Of a stretch of DNA of 64,000 bases, positions 1-13,019 are shown in pieces. Both the position numbers and the translations under genes were made by a program. Positions within the stretch are counted from its first letter, which is position 1. The number at the start of each line of letters is the position of its first letter. The notes below the pieces were generated by a model. It was not told where the DNA came from and did no database searches. It saw nothing but the letters and a program-made list of their open reading frames with translations. Source of the stretch: Sclerodactyla briareus (lineage: Eukaryota > Echinodermata > Holothuroidea > Dendrochirotida > Sclerodactylidae); NCBI GenBank assembly GCA_026419785.1, contig JAODTK010002654.1, forward strand, positions 1 through 64,000. Reading direction: 5' to 3'.

Positions 1-355
1 TTATAACACTAATGCCAGCCGCGATACAAAGATCAAATCGAGAGCTGCACAAATATACACTAACGCACTCCAGGTGATGGCATTCGACTCAAGGATGTGT
101 TGTTGAGGGCCTCTACAGATCTTGACCTTTACTAGGCATAGTGCAGTGACAGTATATGAGAACTGAAACACTCATCTAACTTTTAATATTTGTACAGTGG
201 TGCTCTTTAGGAATCTGTAATCTTCTTATCAGGCTTGAAGACCAGTTCTCAAAGATGCATCAGTGGGTGTGTGGAGGGGTGTGGAGGGTTGGTGGGGCAA
301 TGTTGTTAGGGATGTTTCCTTAGAGGCGCTGAAGCAACTTCATGAGGTTCCGTGC
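1..355. other. No gene recognised
   Basis: Unique-looking sequence with a short G-rich stretch around 265-300. I see no coding signal, RNA gene or clear repeat. Confidence 0.4.
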
Positions 356-359
356 TAGC

Positions 360-780
360 CCTCTCTATGTTTCCGACGTCTCTTTGTTTTGACTCCCCAT
401 ATCCGAGGTCTCGATGTCAGACTTCCCTGTTGACTACATCTCTATGTTTCACAACTCCATGTTCCGACTGACTCTATGTTCCAACATAGTGTACGTTGGT
501 ACTGATACAAATGTATTTGATGCCAATACAATGTACTTTGGCGCCATTCATATAATAATGTACTTGTTTGTGGAACAAATGTACTTTGTTGGCGCTGACA
601 AAATGTACTTTAGCCATAAAAATGTTTTTTTTGTTTGGGCGTCATAGAGGATATAGAGGTGTCAAGATATGTAAATGAGTAATGAGTCTCTAATGTTCCT
701 GTGACATCTCTATATTCCAACAAAAACATACTTTGGTGCCCATTGTCGGAACATAGAGATTCGGAACATAGAATTTAGCC
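360..780. repeat. Short inverted-ended element, copy 1
   Basis: The left part repeats a 15-18 base unit resembling CTCTATGTTCCGACGT (about 361-490). The same unit appears reverse-complemented at the right end (GTCGGAACATAGAG, about 744-772). The centre repeats AATGTACTTTGGCGC-like words about every 27 bases. Together these suggest a small non-autonomous element with inverted, internally repeated ends. A second copy lies at about 1130-1505. The short open frames inside follow the repeat and are not taken as genes. Confidence 0.6.
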
Positions 781-1129
781 CAGCACCAAGCATGGATACA
801 AAAGATCACCTGGTGAGTGGATGTGCTCTTCATCTCAACAGAGATAAGCAGTATTGTAGCTCTAACTTCAATTTAAGTTAACACCCACACAACCACTGGA
901 GCTCTGGAGCTCTACCAGGTTTTTGAAACATCCAACGCCCAAAGGTAATGATGACCAAAGCAGTTCACTATATGTGGAAGCCTCATCAGTAACTTAACTG
1001 TCTATGCAGTGATTGAGTGTCCATGTTAATGATCCATTAGTCAAAGTGATAATTTTTGAAAAATGGAAATGCTGTCTTCTTCCAGGTTAATGTATGGAAC
1101 CGAACAAGAGGCTGTGGCCAAGGGGCATC

Positions 1130-1505
1130 TATAGTGTTCCAACATATTATATTTCGACGTCCCCATATTCTGACGTCTCTATTTTCGCGAGGAATCTCTA
1201 TGTTCGCGACAAGAGTGTACTGTTGACGCTGACACAATGTAATTTGGCGCCTTCATATAATGTACTTGGTACCGCCAAGATGTACTTTGGCACCGATAGA
1301 ATTTTTCGCGTCAAAAGTCATTGTCGGAACATACAGATTTTCTGATCGTGGAGAAAACCAATATATAGTTTGTCAGGACTAGAGGTGTCGAAAATGGAGA
1401 TATATTAATAAAGTATCTATATTCTGACGTTTCTATATTCTGAAAAAAATGTCTTTGGTGCAAGTTTCGAACAGGAGATTTTCAAAACATAGAACTAAGC
1501 CACCA
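1130..1505. repeat. Short inverted-ended element, copy 2
   Basis: Same organisation as the element at 360-780 and in direct orientation. It has CGACGTCCCCATATTCTGAC-like words on the left, AATGTACTTGGTACC/ATGTACTTTGGCACC in the middle, and GTCGGAACATACAG on the right. The copies are diverged, with many indels. Confidence 0.55.
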
Positions 1506-2224
1506 GTAGAATTAATTCTCCCACAAAGAACCAGATAAAGCAACAGTTGCCCTACATCAGATAAAGACAGAAGGGATGAACTCTGGTAATAAGGTCAACA
1601 GTTGTCAAATAGCCCACCACTGACCCTCAGAATACCTCTGGTGGTATTCCAGTGTTGCAGAACATTACTCAATAGTACTTCCATAAATGAAAAAAAGAAC
1701 CTTTACCTTTAGCAATGTTTCCAAAGAACACTGAAGAAAAGATAATTTCCAACAACTTCAAAACATAATCGCTTTCCCTCATTCCCAGTACGGCAAATAC
1801 GCCCGAATTTTCAAAATGCAACGATGCTTTGAAGAGGCGGAACTCATTGACTTAATCTTTCGTATCGGAATACTTTTTTTTATGTCTGTTCCAAGTATTG
1901 ATGCCATTCGTCATAACAGAAATTTCAAAATACAACATTTGGCGAGTGGAAGCACTGTGAAAATATTGCCAGCTGATATAGTGCACTAACTCTTCATTAT
2001 TGGGTGGTTGTTATTTATTTGACCTAAGCCTGAAGCTGCACAGTTGGTACAGTAGCCCCATGCACTGCCTTCAGTGGGAAAAGACCCGGATACCCAAACC
2101 AGGGATTTTCCTGAGGGAGACACAGGGTAGTCGTCACTCCATGCCCAAACAAGGCCATCTGCATATATAAGGCTGTCTTGTGAACGGCCAATATGAATAG
2201 TTGAACATATTTCAAGACTTGCAT
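1506..2224. other. No gene recognised
   Basis: AT-rich sequence. Two overlapping minus-strand open frames at about 1986-2240 show no recognisable domain and are most likely chance. Confidence 0.35.
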
Positions 2225-3540
2225 TTACACTTGTATGCACCTCACCAATTTGTATGACACACCCTCTAATCCCCCACCCAAGAGGTGAGTCATTTTCAAA
2301 GGTGGGGTCATATGATCATTTACACTACGCACCGCCAAGTCAGTTTGAATGACTCTAGTAATCATTCTTGGGAAGTGACCCACCAGTGACCAGCTTTTTT
2401 TTTCTATTATTGTCTGCAAGAATCCCAGTAAAATGACCACCCAGGGTCCGCTTGTGACTGACCAATCAGGGGAAGGGACACACATGTGTGTCACTTTAGA
2501 TTTTGACATGACCCACACTTGACCGACCCTGCCCAGGGTATTGGGGGTACCCCATGCAATTGAGGTTTTCTAATCAAATCAAGCCTACTACGACAGCTGG
2601 GAAGACCATAGGCCTATTCCATCACTCCAGCATACAGGGGAGAAACTGGTCAAACTGGTTCACCTTTTTTCCCGATCTGCTTTTCCACACCATTTATTCA
2701 TTAATGCATTTGTCACATTGTAAGACACCCCCTATCCCCGGATTCAGTTTCGTCAAAGGTGGTCATACAATTCTTTTACATTGAACGCACCCCCTCAGTC
2801 ACTAGATGCTTAAAATCCTTGAAACTGACCCCTGGTAGTCCGGTTTTATGTCATTTGCTACAATATTTCAAGTAAAATGACACACTCTGAGTCGGCTTTG
2901 TGACGTACCTCAGGGCAAGTGATGCCCATGGCCTACCCTTTGTATTTGCAATGAACCCCCTTTGACCTGCCATGCCCAGGGTATTGGGAGTAAGTCATAC
3001 AATTGACAAAAGTGCAAAATGAATTTCCCTGTTCTTCAAATCCGAGGAATGACCCACCCATTGCCAAGAAAAGACTTATGTACAACTGCAGGAATGTGAC
3101 CACCAAAACTTAGTCACCTTTTGCACAGTGAGGTCTCCGTGGCCGCAAGAGAAGGTCTCTCATGGGCCTTAAACAACCAATTTGTAGGCATACCCATTTG
3201 TCTCACAATAGCCTTCAGACTCTCCCACCATAGGATCAAAGCTGAATCCAGGTGGATAGTAATTTGAATCAGTCATTCCAAGTTGCCCTTGTTTTATAGG
3301 CAATTTCCCAAACATATTGTGATCCTCATACACAAGAAACCCTTTCCCACGCATAGCCATTTCTTTCTGTAGCCCCCTAGTGGTTTAGGGCATGACAACC
3401 TGACCACATCCTTATCAACATGTCCAATGACCAAAATGACCCTTCCCAGTAAAGGTGTATTCCCTTTAATTGTACACTTTATGGGATAATGGTCAATTCC
3501 TTTCAACGGAAAACAGGTGACCCAGGATAATGGGGGAGGA
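2225..3540. repeat. C-rich tandem repeat, about 442-bp period
   Basis: The word GCCCAGGGTATTGGG followed by a CAATTGA-like tail occurs near 2532 and again near 2974, 442 bases apart. Surrounding words (AGTAAAATGACC/CACxCTGxGTC, TGACCCxCCxxTGxCCA) are shared. A weaker third unit with GGTGACCCAGGATAATGGGG lies near 3520. A diverged relative lies at 28060-28520, so this is a dispersed family with local tandem duplication. Overlapping short open frames are not conserved between units. Confidence 0.55.
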
Positions 3541-3707
3541 GAGCTATACTTACCAATAATTCTTTTGGGGTGGGAGGTCAGTTGACAAAATCATCAAGGA
3601 ATTATGAACCTGCAGTGAGATTTATGTAGTTTTTCAGGCAGTTTACATAAAAGTGTAGGATGGAGTATTATGTTGAAAAATTTTCTGGTAGAAAAATGTG
3701 GAAGGTA

Positions 3708-3720
3708 GGGGGGGGGGGGG
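3708..3720 (+). repeat. G homopolymer
   Basis: Thirteen consecutive G, one of more than twenty long G or C runs in the window. Confidence 0.9.
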
Positions 3721-3779
3721 TGAGGAGCCGGCCAACCTCATACCAGCATATGATATTTCGGGCAGTCAATTTGCCGATG

Positions 3780-3955
3780 GAAGAGATTCTCAGACATTTG
3801 CTGGCAAAATGAGAAGGACGATGGGCGCCAGACCAGTATGCTGTGAAATTGCCCGATGCTGGATATATATGGCATAAATGGGATGCGGGGTCGATAAGCG
3901 GTAAGCAAGAGGCAGTGAAATTAGTTGGACCAATTGTGTCAGTTCCCCATGTGGG
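3780..3955 (+). repeat. Dispersed repeat, partner of 14245-14410
   Basis: Shares ordered words with 14245-14410 in the same orientation: GCAAAATGAGAAGGAxGATGGG, GCTGTGAAAT, GATGCTGxATATATATGGxAT, GGGATGCGGGGT and ATAAGCGGTAAG. No coding content is recognised. Confidence 0.5.
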
Positions 3956-3964
3956 GAGGGGGGG

Positions 3965-4395
3965 GGGACAGGAGGCCCAGGGCCGGTAGCGAGCGGGGGG
4001 TGTGGGGGTGGGTCACACCCTCCCCAATATTTAGATGCCGTGGGCAAAGGCGAGGTCGTCGGGCAGAAAGGAGGAAAGAGGAAAGAAAAACAAGAGGAAG
4101 AAGAGAGGGAGGACAAAAGAAGAGGGAAAGAGGAGAAGAGGAAAAGGGGAAGGAAGAAAGAGGAGAAGGGAAAGGAAAAAGGGAAAGGAAAGAAAGAAGA
4201 AGAGGAGAAGAAGAAAGGGAAAAGGCAAGTAAGAGAGGGAATGGGGAAGAGAGGGGAATGGGAAGACAGGAATGGAAAGCGGAATAGAAACAAACGGTAG
4301 CCCGACTCTATTATCGGCTATTTCGACTTTTGGCTCTTCATCTAATGGCCCATTCAGCGTCGGCAAAGAATGGCACGCCGCGCAAAACAATATTG
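3965..4395 (+). repeat. Purine-tract element, copy A
   Basis: Begins with a GCCGGTAGCGAGCGGGGGG-type segment. A nearly pure purine (G/A) tract of about 230 bases follows at 4063-4290, then a conserved 3' flank with TTATCGGCTATTTCGA, TGGCTCTTCATCTAAT and CATTCAGCGTCGGCAAAG. All three parts recur in reverse complement at 6845-7185. Long Lys/Arg/Glu- or Phe/Ser-rich open frames on both strands are by-products of the tract. Confidence 0.7.
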
Positions 4396-5085
4396 ATTGA
4401 GGGTTGTCGCTGACGGTTGTTAATGGACGAGTGAACCGAGTCTGTCGGCATCGGCAACAAAAGGGGGAGGAATAAGGCGTTAGCGTTTTGACATTTTATT
4501 TCCATGAGTACGAAGCACTTTGAAAAGTTTTGTTCTTGTCCTATATTTCAGAGATACATAAAAAAAAAAATTCAAGCCACTTTTGCTTTGAAAAACAATT
4601 AGAAGAATTTCACAGAGAATCAATGAAACAGTCGGTTTTTAGGCGAGGAATACATGCAAGCGGCTAGCTAGAGTACAAGGGAGAGATAGAAGCACCCCCC
4701 CCAGTTTGTTAGATCACAAAATTTGGGCAGGAAACTGAATACCCAACTTTGGGCACAAAAGTAAATATTCTGGTTAGAGATACCTAATGCATCACTGGAA
4801 AGAAGATGTACTATGCTGGAATCTTTGATCAATAGCACCATTGAAGTGCATTTTTTTTTGCGTTGCTTTGCGCGCGTGTACTTAATGGCCTGCTTCATAT
4901 AGACTCACAGCTGCAAAAATCGCGTATTGTTTAGGATTCGGCTGGCAAAATGTCAACTTCCAAATTTAAAGTGTCCCGCGTACGTGGTGAGCTGGATCAA
5001 TAATTTCTGAACGCCCAATTTACTGAAATTTACTGAAAAGATTGCACCAAATGCAATCTGAGGAGTTTCAATTATCCAACATTTT
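4396..5085. other. No gene recognised
   Basis: AT-rich sequence with a short poly(A) run near 4560 and a C-run near 4695. No domain or RNA gene seen. Confidence 0.35.
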
Positions 5086-5088
5086 CCC

Positions 5089-5108
5089 GAGGGGGGGTAC
5101 CCCCCCTC
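5089..5108. repeat. G7-TA-C7 perfect palindrome
   Basis: Seven G, then TA, then seven C, extended by two matched bases on each side, giving a 20-bp perfect palindrome. It begins a C-rich stretch reaching about 5190. Confidence 0.85.
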
Positions 5109-5189
5109 CCCTTAACCCCTCCCCCATATCAGTCCTCATTGCCAGATCCCCAGCAAAACCTAATCTCTACAACCCCCCCCCCCAATCCT

Positions 5190-6844
5190 CAGCCCTTCGC
5201 TACGCCCCCTGGACAGGAGGACTAAGTGGGATGACTTACACTCACACTGATCCAAGTACACCTGAATGTGGGAAAACTGGCATGGGGCCCTGGTATCTCT
5301 GACAACGAGGGCTTCCTGTTTACATACAAATCAATTTCTGACACCATTTCACAAACAAAGATTCAATCTTATCTACATCCCCCGATACCTGAGACTCAGG
5401 CAACTACAAAGTGAAACTAATTGGTGGGGTGAGAGAGATAATCATCAAACCTATCTTAAACTTAGTCCCCTTCATGCATACATGCCCATTGGTCAAATTC
5501 CTATTCTGAACTTAGGCCAACTAATCCCTCATTGGCAAGCTCTATCGTATTTGACATGAGGAAAAACCTGTAGTAGGCACTGAATTCAATCATTCTGAAC
5601 CCTGTGGAACCGAGTCTTCTATAGGCAACATACCACAACATCCGTGTCTACAAGGGGCCGGCGCCAGAGTTTTACGATAGAGGGGGCAAATTTGGCATTG
5701 ATGTCTGACATGGGGAGAGGTCTAAAAGGGAGGGGTGGTCCCCACGTCTCCCTTTGCGATTTTTTGATTCATTGATACTGCTAAGATGGCAAAATGGGTG
5801 CCACATTTGATCACTTTGAAGTGTATCTTACGTCACAGTTTGTTGACGCAAAATCCATAAATTTGCAGGAAAAAATTGAAATGCATGACAATTTTTCCAT
5901 GCAGGTTATATGATTCATTTTATACATCTGGCAAAAAATAAACCCTCATGAAACCGTACACAGTCTGTACAGGTAGGCATGCTTACTTTGCAAAAACTTT
6001 TGTTACTAATGCAATTCAAGATATCTAATGGCGTAATCGGCATGTGTCCGGATGATTCACGCATGCCCCTTGGGGTCCCCACATAAGGCCTGGAAGGTGC
6101 TGCGAATTTGGCAGTTAACAAACATTGAGTCCTTTAAACTAATATTAACAAACGGTGGCTCATATGGCTCAAAACAAACAGTAACTCGGGGCGTAGGCGA
6201 AGGGTTGGTTATTTTGGTGGGGGTGGTGTAGAGAATATGTTTTGCCGATGGATCCTACAATTGTGACTGATAACGGGAGGAGGGTTTAAGGGGAGGGACA
6301 CCCCCCTCCCCTTTGAAATTGTGAATATTGAAACGGCCTCAGGTGCAATCTGGTGCAATATTTTTTTATTAAAATTGGGGGCGTTTCAGTAATTACTACG
6401 CGACCTGCTCACCACGTACACTGGACCCTTTCAATTTGGAACGACCGAAAAAATTCTGCCCGAATCCTAATCATTGCCCGATTTTTCATTGCAGCTCGTG
6501 GGTATGTAGCAGACCATCGATACACACGGCGCGCAAAGCGCTCAAAAATTTGAGACTACAATGGGCAACTGTTCACATTTTCAGCCATTTAGTACAAATT
6601 TAGACATCTTGTCCACTTTTTGCCACGCAGCATGATGCCCCCTAAACCCAACTGTTTCATTGTTAAGTTCTGGGAATTCTTTTTAATTGTTTTCAGAAAA
6701 AATGCTTCCCGATAATGTTTCTTCTGGAATACAGAACCAAATAGGAAACAAAAACTGTTAAGAACTGACACCTCATAAAACATAGATGTCAACGCTAACG
6801 TACGCCTCTATTTTCCCTTTTGGCCGAAATGCGACAGACTCGGG
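5190..6844. other. No gene recognised; minor repeat traces
   Basis: Holds a GGCCGGCGCCAGAG-like GC-rich stretch near 5655, G/C blocks near 5730 and 6290, and otherwise AT-rich sequence. Open frames are short and match nothing I recognise. Confidence 0.35.
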
Positions 6845-7185
6845 TCACTGGTCAATTACCCCCACTGCAGCGGGCCGTCCCATTACTATTTTGCGACGTG
6901 CCATTCTCTTTGCCGACGCTGAATGGGTCCAATTAGATGAAGAGCCAAAATCGAAATAGCCGATAATAAAGTTCTTCTTTTCTATTCCACTTTCCATTAC
7001 CTGCCTTCCCCTCACTCCCTTACTTACCTTTTCCTTTCCCTTCCCCTTTTCTTCTTTTCCCTCCCCTCCTCTTTTCCTCTTCTCTTCCTTCCGTCCTCTT
7101 TTCCTCTTCTTTTCCTTCCTCTTCTCCTTTTTCCGACGCATGAAATTATTGGTAAATGGGGTGAACACCCTCCCGCTCGCTATAC
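6845..7185 (-). repeat. Purine-tract element, copy B (inverted)
   Basis: Reverse complement of the element at 3965-4395. Here the pyrimidine tract (about 6990-7130) is on the plus strand. It is flanked by CTTTGCCGACGCTGAATGGG and ATTAGATGAAGAGCC on one side and CCTCCCGCTCGCTATACGG on the other. With copy A it forms a widely spaced inverted pair, about 2.45 kb apart. Confidence 0.7.
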
Positions 7186-10059
7186 GGCCTGGTAAAACTC
7201 GCTAACGTTTGCAACGCTATATTTACAGCAACAGTTTGAGTCTCGATTTGAGTCCATGAAACGAATAGAAAATAAGTTTGGATACGTATTTTGACACTTC
7301 AACCCCACCCGCCGACGAAAACGTGTGCATTAAACATCATTCTGTCGTATCTTATCTTTCGGTCACCCAAACCCATAGGGGTGCAGCCTCCCTCCTGGCC
7401 CCCCCCCCCCGTGGCGCTCGCCCCTGATGTATATCAACCTTCCATTCTTACCAAGTCTCATTTCCGCGTTCATTTATTCACGCAAGAGCATAAACACATG
7501 CTCTACCACCCCAACCACCCTATACCCGCCTCCCGGCCTCCGCCCAGATTAAGCCCCTCGGCCCTCGCCAGACTCTCCCATCCCGGCAGCCAATCGGCTG
7601 GAGTGCAATGGAAAATCTTGGGGAGGGAAGGGACAGGAAACTGAAAAAGGCTTGGAGCAGTCAGCTGTGGCCTAATGACAACATCATCTGCAAATGAAGT
7701 CATCCAAAAAACCCGTTGAATATCTTGTTTGATTAGAGCCAAAAGGGGGACTATTCAGGTTGGAATATTTGATCGGACTCTTGTGGACCTATTCTGCATA
7801 GCTTGTGTGGAGCTCCAGAAAGTGAGTGATTTTCATCCCATTGCCCATTTCCCTACGTTCGCAATGGCGTACTGGGTCGCCTGTTGTCATCTCGCCAATT
7901 TTGGCACTGTTTCCCTTTCAACCTCCACAAAAAAACTACATGAATTTTTGCTCTGACTACATGTACCAATGAGAAACGATTTTGGCATGCCAGTGCAAGG
8001 GAGCAGATCTACTGAATGTACATGAAAAGTTTTCAAGGTAACATTTACTTCTACCCACTTTGTGCTGCATTGCACTCCAGTAGGTAGCGCCTGAATAGAG
8101 TCCCTAAAACCTTTTTGGAACAAATTTTTCTGTCACCTGCATATCTGATATATGGCTTTGCCTGCACTTAAGGGCTGTCATGGACCAATATCTAATTAGA
8201 TCAAACACCAATAACGTAACTCAGATGAAAAGGGGGACCCCCTTGTAAGTCAAAGTCCACAGGTCATATAAGGGATTACACTAGCCACTAACACTGAATG
8301 CTTTATTGACTCAAATATATATCACAATGGTCATGATTAGCGTTGGCCAAATACGAACGTTAAAATATTTCGCAATCGAACCTTCTTCTTTTTGGAATTA
8401 AGGCCAACTTCCTCACGCCTACCAGAAAGTCATTCTACTGATATGTTATAATGTTGAATTATTGACCTCAGCCAAATTTTGAATAATGAAAAATAATTCA
8501 TTTCTCTTATTTCCACTTTTAGGCGCATCTCGCCTTTTTTCGAACATTCGCGGTGCTTGCTGTTACTCACAAGACCTCGCAACAGCGGCGCTGCGATTTG
8601 TGCAGTTCAGGCGTTAGCTATCATCATTTAATTCATCATCTTGAAAATCAACCTGCGTCCAGTATTTTAGTACCCGGTTGTTACGGTACACACCGCGCAA
8701 GATTTCTCAACCAATTATACAGCAGAATGTTCGGGATCTTTCTCCAATATTGATAGACCAATCATCAAAAGATCCAGAAATTGGGGGCAATATTGGCATC
8801 CGTGCTCAAGTACAATAACAAATAACAACTTACGCAGTCAGCTGAGCTGATTGAAAACCAGGATACCAAATTTGTGCAGATATTGATCCATAACAGCCTT
8901 TGGAGGGAGATATTCGAAAGTACAAATGATGTGTGTCCTCTCTAGGCCAGAATGCTGACGATAGTAGTCACATTTTTTGGCAGAGATGAAGGAGAAGAGG
9001 AGAGAAGTAGACTTGGCACATTCTTACAGGTGACTGGGAGCGGAATCGGTAGTCGCCAAACCCCATACCCTCAACCGCTGAGGGAACGGTCGTTCGCTAA
9101 CTTCAAGCTTCTCTAGCCAGAAAAGTAACCAGTGCTCTTGTTGCTAACACTTCTCTGCTTCCAAATAATTGGTGGCTTGGACAACAGAGGCAGTAATAGT
9201 GTGCAACATCTACATGTCATTGACTTTCCAAGATCACTACTTGCACTGCAAAAAGGCGAGATATTTTGCTGTTGTAAGGTCTGTCACAGCACTATGAACG
9301 ATTCTGGTCACATTCGTGAAAATACCAATTGTCTGAGAAACTCCCATGACCTTCCCATGTTTTCTATACTGCAGAGGAATCCTGTAATTCAGTAGGTACT
9401 TGTCATACAATTCTGCAGAAGTACAATTCCATAGATGGATCACTCATTTTGAACCATCTATTGATGAAGGTATGTATAATTCCATTTGCACAAAGGTAGC
9501 TGACCGTTGCTAAAGGGTACAAGTACAAACCCAACTCCTGTCTCCCACTTCATTAGCACCGATTCAACAAATCTGGGCGAAAAGGCATCAAAAACTTACC
9601 CGTCGAGGAAAGGAAAGAATGACGTTCAGATGGCTAAATTAAATTTCAGTTAATCAGCAAATATTAAACGCTTGTAGAAACTGGGTTAATTATCGCTATG
9701 TAAAGTGCCAATGCAGGGAGAGCAAACAGTCTGATTTTGTCCAGATTTAATCATTACACAAGAAGTTATTGCTGGGAGTTGAGAGCAAAACTCATGAAAT
9801 GGCGCTTGTAGGAGTTGCCAGTTTATTAACCGTGAAAACTTCTCAAACTCAAGTGAATTGAAGGCCACAATTGGGTTCATAGAACAGTCAAATTGGCAGA
9901 TCAAATCATAATGATACAGTGCTTCTGTTTTGTACCTTTGGGCGTGCATTCCATCAACAGTATTTTAATGATATTTTCCATGTTTCTGTATTAGTGTAGT
10001 AATTTTTTGCCTAGAAGAAGCACTACATAATACTTTTCCCCTAGCAAACAGTAACTAGG
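7186..10059. other. Gene-free stretch
   Basis: No domain, splice-compatible exon or RNA gene is recognised. A C-run sits near 7400. Short open frames near 7291-7644, 8553-8753 and 9132-9395 resemble no family I know. Confidence 0.35.
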
Positions 10060-10755
10060 AATCATGCTGTACATTTCTAAAACTAGACATCGCCTGGCGG
10101 GTGAACCGCCAACGGTACTCCCCACTTCGATTCAATTTCATGAGGCTGGTGACATTGTTCGCCTGCTTTTTATCAGGAGGGGATTTATGACCCAGGAAGT
10201 GGGGGATTGGTTCCATGCACACACCACCATGCTCCGACATATGCAAATTTGTCAAATCTGCAAGAAAAACATTTTTGCTAAAATTCAAAATGGCCGCCGG
10301 TGGAGTCGTATGGGGCGAAAAACAAAAGTTGGTCTCAAAATGATTGCCATGCTTCAAAATGCGGCAAATGAGCGAAAAAAAACAAACTCGAATTCACAAA
10401 AAAAAATCAAAATGGCCACCGTCAGAGAGTTGGTTAGGTGACGCCCAATTTTCAACCCATTCAACATTTCCATTAGAAGATCACGCGTACAAAGGTTTCG
10501 ACAAGGCACTAGGGAGTTATTGTACGAACACCATCAGTTTCGTTGAAAATCCAAGATGGTCGCCGCCAGAGTGGTCCCCCGATGCCCAAATTCGAATTCA
10601 TCGAGATTTTGTAAGGGCGAACATGTGTGCAGAGTTTCGTGTCATTCGGGACATTGTGTTAGAGAGTTATAGCTTTAACACCAAAATCGGCTGGCGGCGG
10701 CAGCGTCGGAGACGACGCTGCCAAAACCATAATAATCCCAAAGTGGGGATATAAT
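10060..10755 (+). repeat. Diffuse 'hairpin + CAAAATGGCC' repeat, copy 1
   Basis: Opens with CCTGGCGGGTGAACCGCC, which folds as GGCGG/CCGCC. It continues with spaced words such as CAAAATGGCCGCCGGTGGAG, CAAAATGGCCACCGTC and CAAGATGGTCGCCGCCAGAG, and ends with a GC-rich GGCGGCGGCAGCGTCGGAGA block followed by CCATAATAATCCC. Related copies lie at 13020-13560, 22195-22880 and 56740-57170. A 136-codon open frame (10344-10754) crosses it, but its sequence follows the repeat and ends in an arginine-rich run from the GC block, so I do not call it a gene. Confidence 0.6.
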
Positions 10756-13019
10756 TATATATACCAAATAGGCTTGTTGACAACAAAATATGTACTATAA
10801 ATATGGTGTTGTGGTGGGGTAAAGAATTGTTTTTTTTTCGGGAGCTGGCAAAAACTAAATACCATTAACCTGAAAATGTTTCTTAGAGGAATTGGGGCTG
10901 GAATAATACCAACCACCGCCCCAGCCTCATGCTCCCTTCTTCTCCAAGGCCCCAATAACTCTCCCCCATGGCTGTGTCACTGGCCCATATAACCAAGTGA
11001 AATACAGTTACAATTTAATCAGCCTTTACTGTAGCTACAGTAGCTCTATATTGTACTGAACATGAGTGAAAGCGGACTTGTCTAACATTGCTGAAATTGA
11101 GTAGTATATACCCATTCCATTAGCCCATACACTTAAGGCTCAATCTGAGAGAAGCTAGTTGACCCCCAGGCCCCAGCCTACACTACCTACCCCACCCCCT
11201 AAGGCAATCCAATTACACTATGACTGTGCAGGAGACTCAAGCTCCCTATATCAGATTACGTCTTATCTGACAATCTGTGCTCTCTGAATTTCATCAGGCT
11301 AATAGTCCTGATCACATAGTGCTCAGCTAATGAGCCACAACCAAACCACTGCCAAGTGCTGTAAGGGGGGGGGGGGGACTTACCCCAGGGATTCGAAATA
11401 AGGGATCAGAGTCCAGGGGTTACTTTCCAAAAGAAAGAGCCTCTGGTTTGTGGAATCTAGATGTGGAAGAACTGGCATCTATTGTTTATTTTAATTAATT
11501 TTTTTATATGGAAAATGTGACCAATGAAGACCCAGGGGCTTTGCCCCCCCAAAATAGCCCCTGGTTTATACAATTCCATTAGGACCTGGGTATTGGTATT
11601 TTAGGGGGCAACGGCCCCTGGCCCCCCACTCATCGTGAACACTGCTCTAACCACTTTTATACAGGACCACTAGCTTATCCGAACAGGAGCCATCTCTACC
11701 AGAAGGATAACTTGAAAATAAAGAGGTAAAATTGCCACTTTGCAAATGGAGGGGGGTCCTCTCAGATGGAGTACCCCTCCCCCCCCCCCCCCCCCTCCTG
11801 ATAAACCCAAATACACCATCAATGCAGGCTCAGGCTGGTATAAAGCAGTATTTGGGCAGGTCTTCCAGTATGAATGGGTTAGAAGGTGCGTGGGTAGTTT
11901 AAGGACATGTATGAAATTCTATGCTTAATTGCAATCACATTTTCCAATGCCGTTACACTCATAGTGTTGTACCGTATTTTCGGACTGACAACGACTTATC
12001 GGACTGGTGACTCGTTTTTTCGTTACCCTATACTGTTAGTACGTACTGTATTTTCGGACTGACGATGTGTGTCCCCCCTCTCCCCGCAGTGTTGGTCCCT
12101 GACAAACACTGGTTGATAATGATAATGAATCATTATCATACAAAATGTGCAATCATTTTGGACATAGTCAGTTTGTGCCCTCTCCTGTGCAACTGCTATT
12201 TTACACTGAAAATACGTGGGAGTGCGAGCCTGGGAGATAATGTTCCAAGTGCATGTGAACAACTGTCCCACTGAATAGCACACTCTATATAGAATGACAA
12301 GTTGACGCCACCAACCCATGTCAACAACTTCATTGGTCCTAGAGTGAGGTTACCCTTTTCACAGACTTTCTTAAAAATAATTAGTGTTTACTTTGCTCTA
12401 CTCCCATAAACCACACTTATCCATAGATCACACTTTTCACCTACGATGAATAGAAGAGGTTGTATAGCATTATTATCAACGGGTACTGGGACTCTACTTA
12501 GGAGTTGAGTCTGGGGTGCAGTAAAGGGGCTGGATCACAACTTTGCTGACAATAAGGGTCAGTGTCTAAAACCAATTCATAAAGTCAAGCTTGTAAGTCA
12601 CCTGAGAAATTAATCCTCAATTATTTCCCTATTAAGAGCAGAAAGGGACTGTATATGGGGCATAGCACTTTGACATAATAAAATTAACAGAATAAAAAAA
12701 ATAGCCATCAGTACATTCCAATTGAGTGGGGGCAGGTAGAGAATGTGCTTCATCCTAATAGAAGCTCATACCCCCCTCCCCCCCCCAAAAAAAAAAAAAA
12801 GTGATGGAAGAAATGCACATATTCAAACAAAACTTGAGACATGTGGACTACAAGTTGTCCTGAATATAGTAGGTCATTTCAACGTCACCAGAGAACATAC
12901 AAATGGGTATACTAATTGATTTCCTCTGGTTTATACAGGCCTAAATTGTGGGTTTACCTGCCTTCCCATGTCTAGATTTTAATATATTTACATACAGTTG
13001 TTTTCTTTGACTTTGGTCA
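10756..13019. other. Gene-free stretch with G/C runs
   Basis: Contains a G-run near 11367, a C-run near 11779-11795, C-then-A runs near 12775-12800, and local CCAGGGGC/GCCCCTGG inverted words (11540-11625). The word CCGTATTTTCGGACTGAC occurs twice about 75 bases apart (about 11972 and 12047). No gene recognised. Confidence 0.35.

Noticed and set aside
3790-4390. Long overlapping frames (up to 167 codons) on both strands
   Set aside because: They lie in a nearly pure purine/pyrimidine tract, giving Lys/Glu/Arg or Phe/Ser/Leu runs in all frames. This is a compositional artefact.
10344-10754. 136-codon plus-strand frame with arginine-rich end
   Set aside because: Entirely inside a dispersed repeat, and related copies do not conserve the frame.
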